Shown here: positions 58,414-64,000 of the stretch, piece by piece
Numbering within the stretch: the stretch's first letter is position 1
Layout of the letters: each line of letters opens with the position of its first letter
DNA from: Rugalucina vietnamica
Taxonomy: Eukaryota > Mollusca > Bivalvia > Lucinida > Lucinidae
Assembly: GCA_964017185.1 (NCBI GenBank)
Contig: OZ024873.1
Coordinates: 44,440,760-44,504,759, forward strand
Direction: 5' to 3'
DNA length: 64,000 nucleotides
Program-made: the position numbers and the translations under genes
Notes under the pieces: generated by a model
Seen by the model: the letters and a program-made list of their open reading frames with translations, nothing else
Told to the model about the DNA's origin: nothing
Databases searched by the model: none

Positions 58414-61400
58414 GATAGTTCGTCTCTCACTAATGAGAAAGACCATCATTATTTCTTGAATAGTGCTGATGTGTGTTGGTGAGTTCTTTGATGGCTGACT
58501 AGGCCAATTCTGGCTCTAAACTGTCGGTTGCAAGTAGAGCAAGTCAATGTCATAGAGTCTGCTGGTGGCACATTTGTTTTGGCTTTGCGCTCTCTTCGCT
58601 TTCTTTCAGCTTCACAGATTCTCTTCTTTTCATAGAGAGCTGCTCCTTTGTTGATGAGACCTCGCCACTTTGATCGCTCCTGTGCAATCTGTTCCCAGGA
58701 CCCCATTGGTATTTCGAAATCCTTCAGAGAGGCTTTGAGGGTGTCTTTGTAGCGTTTCTTCTGGCCACCTTGAGAGCGCTTTCCCTCCTGTAGTTCTCCA
58801 TAGAAAACTTTCTTTGGAAGTCGCGCATCAGGCATTCTTATAACATGGCCAGTCCATCTTAGCTGTGCTAGCTTTAAGACTGTATGCATGCTTTGCATCC
58901 CTGCTTTCCTCAGGACCTCTGTGTCTGGAATCTTGTCCTGCCACTTGATTTTTAACAACTTTCTCAAACAGCTTAAGTGGAAATGGTTAAGTCTCTTTGC
59001 ATGGCGTTGGTATACTGTCCAGGTCTCACATGCATACAAGAGGGTTGGCAGTACCACAGCCTTGTAGACTTTCAGCTTGGTGTCAAGCTTGATTACATTT
59101 CGCTCCCAGACATTTGCACGGAGTCTTCCGAATGCCACACTAGCTTTTGCAATTCTGGCAGTGATCTCATCATCAATATGCACTGCTCTGGAGAGAGTGC
59201 TTCCCAGGTAGGTGAACTTGTCAACAACTTTCAGTTTTTGCCCATTCACAGTGATGGTTGGTTCATTATATGGTTTTCCGGGGGCTGGTTGGTGTACAAC
59301 CTCTGTCTTTTTTGTGCTGATTGTGAGATCATAGTTATCACATGACTGTGAGACTTGATCCATGGCTCTTTGCATTTTTGCCTCTGTGTTGGCATTCTTA
59401 TCCATATCATCTGCATAGAGGAGCTCATCTAGCACATCAGTCTGGACCTTAGTTTTGGCTTGCAACCTTCTGAGGTTGAATATGTTGCCATCAAAACGGT
59501 ACCTGATTGGAAAACTAGTGTCACTGTCCTGAAAAGCATCCATAAGCATGGCAGAAAACATCATGCTGAACAGTGTTGGTGCCAGAACACAGCCTTGTTT
59601 GACCCCATTTGTTACTTCAAATGGTTCAGAGAACTCTCCATCATTCTGCACACGTGCCTGCATGCCATCATGAAACTGCCGCACCATAGCTATGAATCTG
59701 GGTGGACAGCCAAACTTGGCCATGATTTTCCAGAGTCCATCACGACTAACAGTGTCAAAAGCTTTGGTGAGGTCAACAAACGTCATGTATAGATCTACAT
59801 TCTGTTCTTGGCATTTCTCCTGAAGCTGTCTTGCTGTGAAGATCATGTCTATTGTCCCTCTGTCTTTTCTGAATCCACATTGACTTTCTGGGATAAGTCC
59901 CGTCTGATCAAGATGAGCATTCAGACGATTCAACAGAATTTTTGCAAGTATCTTCCCAGCAATTGATAGGAGGGAGATGCCTCTGTGATTGTCACAGACT
60001 TGAGGATTTCCTTTCCGCTTGTATAGGTGGAGTATGGATACATCCTTAAATTCTTGTCGGATAGCCTCCTTCCTCCACATACAGTGAAACAACTCTGTCA
60101 GTTTCTCTGCCATGGGTAGCCCCCCAGCCTTGTAAACTTCGGCAGGAATTGCATCTGCACCTGGGGCTTTGCCAGATGATAGTTGTTGAACTGCTTTTCT
60201 TGTTTCCGTAACGGTAGGAAATTCATCTAACAGAACATTGCACTCTATCTGTGGAAGTCTGTCGATTGCATCCTGATTGATGCTTGATGGTCGATTAAGC
60301 ACACTATTGAAGTGTTCTGCCCACCTTTCCAAGATAGCTTCTTTATCTGTGAGAAGAGTGTTTCCATCTGCACAGAGCAATGTGGTGGCTCCAGAACTCT
60401 TTGGACCATAAATGGTTTTCAGTGCATCATGAAATTTCTTCATGTCCTTTCTATCCGCAAAAGACTGAATTTCTTCTGTTTTCTTCCTCAGCCAGGAATC
60501 TTGCATGTCCCTAAGCTTGGTCTGGACTGTCTTACAAATGTTGCTGTAGGCTGCTTTCTTTGATACTGAGCTAGTATCATCTTGATGTGCCTTGAGCAAA
60601 CGGTGCTTTTCTTCAAGAAGCCTCTGAATTTCATCATCATTCTCATCAAACCAGTCTTGATGTTTGCGAGATGGATGGCCTAAGGTGCTTGCAGCTGAAG
60701 AAAGAACTTTTTTATGGAAAACTGTCCAGTTTTCTTCGGGGTCCTCTGAACTGAGATTCATTGCATCCAGTTGGTTGCAAATGTCTGTTAAGAAATCTTG
60801 TCTCATGCTGTCTTTATTCAGCTTTGAGACATCCAGTCTCTTAGGAGCTTTCTTGCCTTGAGGTCGCCTCGCAGGCTGTATTCTTAGGTTGAGTTTGCTG
60901 ACAACCAGTCTATGATCTGTCCAGCAGTCTGCACCACACATAGTCTTTGTCACTTTAACATCCTGCCTGTCTGTTCTCCGCACTATGACATAGTCTATGA
61001 GATGCCAGTGTTTGGAACGGGGATGCATCCAGGATGTTTTGTTCCTATTAGGTAGACGGAAGACTGTGTTGGTGATTAGAAGATCATGTTCAGCACACTT
61101 CCTGAGAAGCAAGAGACCATTGCTGTTGCACTTTCCAACCCCTTCTGGACCTATAACTCCTTCCCAGGTCTGGTGGTCTGTACCCACTCTGGCATTAAAG
61201 TCGCCAAGAAGGATAAGCTTGTCTGTGCGGGGTGTTGCAGAAATAACATTGTCTAGGTCATCATAGAACTTGTCCTTGACCTCATCTGGATTGGTCATTG
61301 TGGGTGCATAAGCACTGACAATAGTTGCATGTTTATTGCCTGACAGAGGAAGTCTCAATGTCATTAGACGGTCATTAATGCCTTTTGGCAATCCTGACAG

Positions 61401-62066
61401 CTTACCAACAAGTTCTGTTTTGATGGCAAAGCCAACTCCTGCTTCACGCCTCTCTTCACTTTTGCGTCCACTCCAGAAGAAGGTGTATCCAGCACCAACT
61501 TCTTTGATCTCCCCAACATCTGCGAACCGAGTCTCACTCAATGCAGCTATCTGTATATCATACCTCCCAAGTTCTCTGCCCACAAGGGCCGTTCTACGCT
61601 GTGGTCTATCTGACCCAGCACTATCCATTAAAGTGCGCACATTCCATGCGCCAATCCGTAAGGGGATTACTCTAGCTTTTTTCTTTGTATTTCGACCGCT
61701 TAAGGGGATCCCCGCTGATCGCGGTTAACCAGCCAGGGGGTTTGAAGCAGGCAATTGTTTAGGGCACCTTTTCTAGCCCCTTCCCCATGCTACGGGGGTG
61801 AGCAGTGCGGTCCTAAATAGGTCTGCTCAGTCACTCAGCCGACTGCCGAATTCTGCTTACTGCTTCTCCTCACAGAAAACGACCATTAGAACTGAGCCGC
61901 CTGTGTGCAGGTCTGCAACTACAGCTCCCAGTGTGTCCTACACCTGCTGCTTCGCCACTCGCCCATCGCCACAGGACTTTGTAGGTATGTGGGTGCAAGT
62001 GTGATGAAATTGTTGTGTATGCAAGTGCTTGTGTGTTGAGAAATAAGATGACATGCGCTATGAAAT
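58414..62066 (-). mobile_element. Near full-length LINE (RTE-like layout), youngest large insertion
   Basis: A 3653-bp minus-strand element flanked by TGACAGGT on both sides (58406-58413, 62067-62074). A 5' leader of about 340 bp, one long ORF (58449-61724 open), and a 3' tail of only about 35 bp. Single endonuclease/reverse-transcriptase ORF, total length near 3.6 kb and tiny 3' region resemble RTE-clade elements; clade inferred, not tested. Inserted into E1. Confidence 0.8.
58449..61724 (-). CDS. LINE ORF: apurinic-type endonuclease + reverse transcriptase + zinc finger
   Basis: Open for 1091 codons; residue numbers here count from the GTG at 61640 (1063 residues). Endonuclease (about 1-255): RIGAWNVRT just upstream of 1, SETRF with E36, LLGDFNAR with D147, LIDYV with D216, TDHRL with D242-H243. 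Reverse transcriptase (about 530-830): FVDLTKAFDT (D623), GVKQGC (679-684), LLYADD (D744-D745). C-terminal domain with LRWTGHVIRM (928-937) and a C2H2 finger C1034-x2-C1037-x12-H1050-x3-H1054. All catalytic residues I know for both enzymes are present and there is no internal stop. No ATG precedes the WNVRT motif in this frame before the stop at 61725-61727; a PWLVNRDQRGSP-like reading lies in another frame, so either the 5' end has a frame change or initiation is unusual. The protein nicks target DNA and primes cDNA synthesis there. Confidence 0.9.
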   Translation of the reverse strand, partial: PRSAGIPLSGRNTKKKARVIPLRIGAWNVRTLMDSAGSDRPQRRTALVGRELGRYDIQIAALSETRFADVGEIKEVGAGYTFFWSGRKSEERREAGVGFAIKTELVGKLSGLPKGINDRLMTLRLPLSGNKHATIVSAYAPTMTNPDEVKDKFYDDLDNVISATPRTDKLILLGDFNARVGTDHQTWEGVIGPEGVGKCNSNGLLLLRKCAEHDLLITNTVFRLPNRNKTSWMHPRSKHWHLIDYVIVRRTDRQDVKVTKTMCGADCWTDHRLVVSKLNLRIQPARRPQGKKAPKRLDVSKLNKDSMRQDFLTDICNQLDAMNLSSEDPEENWTVFHKKVLSSAASTLGHPSRKHQDWFDENDDEIQRLLEEKHRLLKAHQDDTSSVSKKAAYSNICKTVQTKLRDMQDSWLRKKTEEIQSFADRKDMKKFHDALKTIYGPKSSGATTLLCADGNTLLTDKEAILERWAEHFNSVLNRPSSINQDAIDRLPQIECNVLLDEFPTVTETRKAVQQLSSGKAPGADAIPAEVYKAGGLPMAEKLTELFHCMWRKEAIRQEFKDVSILHLYKRKGNPQVCDNHRGISLLSIAGKILAKILLNRLNAHLDQTGLIPESQCGFRKDRGTIDMIFTARQLQEKCQEQNVDLYMTFVDLTKAFDTVSRDGLWKIMAKFGCPPRFIAMVRQFHDGMQARVQNDGEFSEPFEVTNGVKQGCVLAPTLFSMMFSAMLMDAFQDSDTSFPIRYRFDGNIFNLRRLQAKTKVQTDVLDELLYADDMDKNANTEAKMQRAMDQVSQSCDNYDLTISTKKTEVVHQPAPGKPYNEPTITVNGQKLKVVDKFTYLGSTLSRAVHIDDEITARIAKASVAFGRLRANVWERNVIKLDTKLKVYKAVVLPTLLYACETWTVYQRHAKRLNHFHLSCLRKLLKIKWQDKIPDTEVLRKAGMQSMHTVLKLAQLRWTGHVIRMPDARLPKKVFYGELQEGKRSQGGQKKRYKDTLKASLKDFEIPMGSWEQIAQERSKWRGLINKGAALYEKKRICEAERKRRERKAKTNVPPADSMTLTCSTCNRQFRARIGLVSHQRTHQHTSALFKK

Positions 62067-62253
62067 TGACAGGTACACAGATTTTCGCCATACAATTCAG
62101 CGAAATTTCGCGAGGATTCCGCGATGAAAATTCGCGATGAAATTTCACGTTTATTTTGGATTTCGCGCAGTTTCCTCGCGAAAATTGAATTTAAGTCAGT
62201 CAGTTTTTTCGCGATGAAACGAGGAAAGTGGGTAATTAAATTTAAGAGCACTG

Positions 62254-62396
62254 TAAATAGTGACCCTTGGGTGACCTTGACCAATTTTACGGCAAGGTCG
62301 ACTTAGGTCGCCCATGCATTTGAATGGGGAAAATTGTTAAAATGTCATTTGAAGGGCAAAACTTGCAGTAAATTGGCAAATGGACTAAAGTTTTAT
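62254..62396 (+). mobile_element. Type A Pearl element (A10), middle part
   Basis: TAAATAGTGACCCTTGGGTG to AAAGTTTTAT, continuing 49898-50188. The break after GTTTTAT is followed by E2; about 60 bp of A10 present in A5b is missing at this junction. Confidence 0.8.
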
Positions 62397-63899
62397 GTTT
62401 TCACGTGGTAGTGGTTATGTTTAGCCATCCATGCATATGTTTCTTGCTTGAAAAGTGCTGCGGTCATTGTGTTAGTTCATTACATGGCCCACCGGGGTGC
62501 CAAATTCAGATTTGAACATTCTTCTTTTTAATTGGATGCTAAGCAACGGACAACGCGGTGAAATTTCAAGTTTTGTCTGACGACGGTGACTCTACCATGG
62601 ATGTATCTTTTACTATTTTTTTCTTTTGATTCAGTTTAGAAAAACTCCGATATCTTTAGGATATCATGTAATTTTCATCCCCCAAATGCATGCTCGTGTA
62701 CAGTACACGAATGATAATATTTCTACGGACGCACCTGCTAACGCATGCTTTCCTCATGCACAAAACGTGAACAGAATTCAGTGATGATCAAAGTAAGCCT
62801 CGCCGTCATAATTTTTGACCTCTGACCATGAGCGATGTAGATCGTTCTGCACACCACGTGTTTACTTCTTAGAAGTCTCATCATATACATGAAGTCCGAC
62901 ATTTTTAAGGTTTGGTGCTGAAATGTTTAGGCGCCAAAACGACCTCGTTATGAAATTACAAACTGAACTGGAAATACATATAGTGTCAAAATTCTTGATT
63001 AGTGCCTTTTTGTTAAGAAATACCTTTCATCAACTCTAATTTTATGGTAAAAACGTATTTACTGAATTATAAATATAGGATATCACTTGTATATCTGTTT
63101 GTAAATGATATGTATTGTGGGCCAATGGCCTTCTATTATGGAATAAACTTTTGTCATTGTCATTGTCATTGTAAAAAACGTGAACAGAATTCCGTGATGA
63201 TCAAAGTAAGCCTCGCCGGCATAATTTTTGACCTCTGACCATGAGCGATGTAGATCGTTCTGCACACCACGTGTTTACTTCTTAGAAGTCTCATCATATA
63301 CATGAAGTCCGACATTTTGGAATTACTTTTGACCCTTGACTGTACAATAGGTACGTGACGTTCAAACCAATTATGAGCAATCAAAAATTGCGTTGCCAAA
63401 TAAACAAATCTATTTATCCAGTCACGTAGCTAAATCGCGTCAAAGAATCGTCTGACAAAAATATCATCTAGAACGATAGTGACGAGAGAAGGTTCAATTG
63501 CATTATTTTTTTCTCTCTTTTAACGTGTGCTTTGAAGGTAAAATACACCGTCGAAAATACTGTACGCTCAAAGTAAGTTGAAAAAAAAATACAACGTATA
63601 CTTACCGTTGGACATGATGTACAATTCAAATCGGGTGGATTTTTCGCAATGAAACGCGATGAAGAAGAAAATTATACCTTACCTGTCTTAAATATAGCTT
63701 ACCTGTCTTCATCGCGAAATATTAAGTTTCCTCGCGAAATTTCCTCGTGTTTCACGGCCGTATTTTGCGGCAAAAAAAAAATCAATTTCACGAGTATTTT
63801 TTCTTTTGTTTGGCGAAATTTCGAGCAGATTCCGCCGTGAAAAAATGCATTTTATCATCGCGGAAAATAAAAAGTGGGTAATTGAATTTAAGAGCACTG
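62397..63899. mobile_element. E-family transposon copy E2, inverted relative to E1, one end deleted
   Basis: From 63899 leftward it starts CAGTGCTCTTAAATTCAATT and matches E1 50189-51535 closely in reverse; a TA follows at 63900-63901. It lacks insertion R1 found in E1. The inner end (about 62397-62410) has no inverted repeat, so that end was deleted with part of A10. It carries an internal LINE-tail insertion. Confidence 0.82.
62906..63174 (+). mobile_element. LINE 3' tail inside E2 with 144-bp flanking duplication
   Basis: A 269-bp segment ending GGGCCAATGGCCTTCTATTA, GGAATAAAC, (TCATTG)n, a layout typical of CR1/L2-type LINE 3' ends. It is bordered by direct repeats 62762-62905 and 63175-63318 that each match the single corresponding segment of E1, with a handful of differences. 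Confidence 0.75.
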
Positions 63900-64000
63900 T
63901 ATATGACCATAATATTCAAACATCTTCTTTCTGCAAATGGCTTGGCCAATCGAAGCCAAACTTTATGTGAAGCATCCTTAGGAAGAGTGAATGAAGGTTT
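63900..64000 (+). mobile_element. Type A Pearl element (A10), last part, runs off the window
   Basis: TATATGACCATAATATTCAA then CTTGGCCAATCGAAGCC: start of the next A monomer, cut by the window edge. Confidence 0.8.

Larger units (their letters stand above)
50189..62253. mobile_element. TA-flanked TIR transposon E1 (Tc1/mariner-like ends), heavily nested
   Basis: Ends CAGTGCTCTTAAATTCAATT (50189) and AATTTAAGAGCACTG (62253), each flanked by TA. Comparison with A5b (AGTTTATATAAATCGTGACC) shows a clean insertion with TA duplication. Subterminal TTTCGCCGCGAAA-type motifs occur at both ends (50226-50450, 62085-62215). The CAGTGC start and TA target are classic for Tc1/mariner elements; no transposase seen. 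Of the 12 kb, much is later insertions: R1, A11, P, S4 with Q, J2, R2 and the LINE. Confidence 0.8.

Noticed and set aside
58977-61728. Plus-strand frames of 60-130 codons under the LINE ORF
   Set aside because: Antisense shadows of the long minus-strand reading frame.
61800-62010. Separate small gene upstream of the LINE ORF
   Set aside because: Best explained as the 5' leader of the LINE, since it lies within the flanking TGACAGGT repeats.
1-64000. Retrovirus, LTR element, Polinton or other viral fossil
   Set aside because: No paired LTRs, protease/integrase, capsid, envelope or protein-primed polymerase motifs noticed. The reverse transcriptase present is a LINE type.

Overview
The window looks like intron-rich, repeat-saturated DNA from a marine invertebrate, most likely a bivalve mollusc. 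The evidence is (1) three exons of an animal F-BAR endocytic gene (FCHO1/2 family) with consensus splice sites, and (2) many copies of interspersed elements built like the bivalve 'Pearl' / Helentron-associated (HINE) elements: an end hairpin, a short GTCC microsatellite, a core of tandem monomers, and a 3' hairpin. Nothing bacterial, no CRISPR array, no rRNA and no free-standing tRNA gene was seen. I saw no retrovirus, LTR, Polinton or other capsid- or envelope-bearing fossil.

Host gene. Exons at 26228-26319, 31831-31905 and 47050-47191 (+ strand) encode a continuous, gap-free stretch equivalent to about residues 12-114 of human FCHO2. Introns of 5.5 kb and 15.1 kb lie between them. More than 16.8 kb of intron follows the last exon, and 26 kb of repeat DNA precedes the first. 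Everything else is best read as transposable elements (TEs) piled into these introns and the upstream region.

Layout. 1-1700: a hAT-like element (L1). 1708-10634: an 8.9-kb TIR element (K, 10-bp target duplication) carrying Pearl element A1 and a nest V > N > X1. 10938-12048: hAT-like O. 12060-17840: two B-type Pearl elements; the second is split by X2, which itself holds C-type element C1 with an array of palindromic AGGTCAnnnTGACCT sites. 18576-19256: a zinc-finger ORF split by MITE M. 19460-22580: second copy of L, then A-type elements. 23013-26128: hAT-like U holding a composite SINE and a homogeneous 166-bp tandem array (F). 26228-31905: two FCHO exons around A4, which is split by transposon G; G holds a Penelope-like fragment. 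32142-46529: A-type elements, one split by an 11.4-kb insertion (H) with CRE-rich inverted arms that holds A7, SINEs, minisatellites and C2. 47050-47191: third exon. 47789-64000: A9, A10 and A11; A10 is split by a 12-kb TA-flanked element (E1) and by an inverted relative (E2). E1 contains A11, a Harbinger-like MITE, an interrupted SINE, hairpin repeats and an LINE with a long uninterrupted reading frame (58414-62066).

Two themes stand out. First, the Pearl/HINE copies I could find (about 16 insertions of types A, B, C, F) all lie in the same orientation as FCHO. Second, many unrelated or distantly related repeat monomers carry nuclear-receptor half-sites in different textbook arrangements (DR0, DR1, IR3, inverted extended half-sites), and the A core carries an E-box plus YY1-like block. 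All coordinates, motif matches and target duplications were read by eye; protein family calls are from memory of the families, not from searches.
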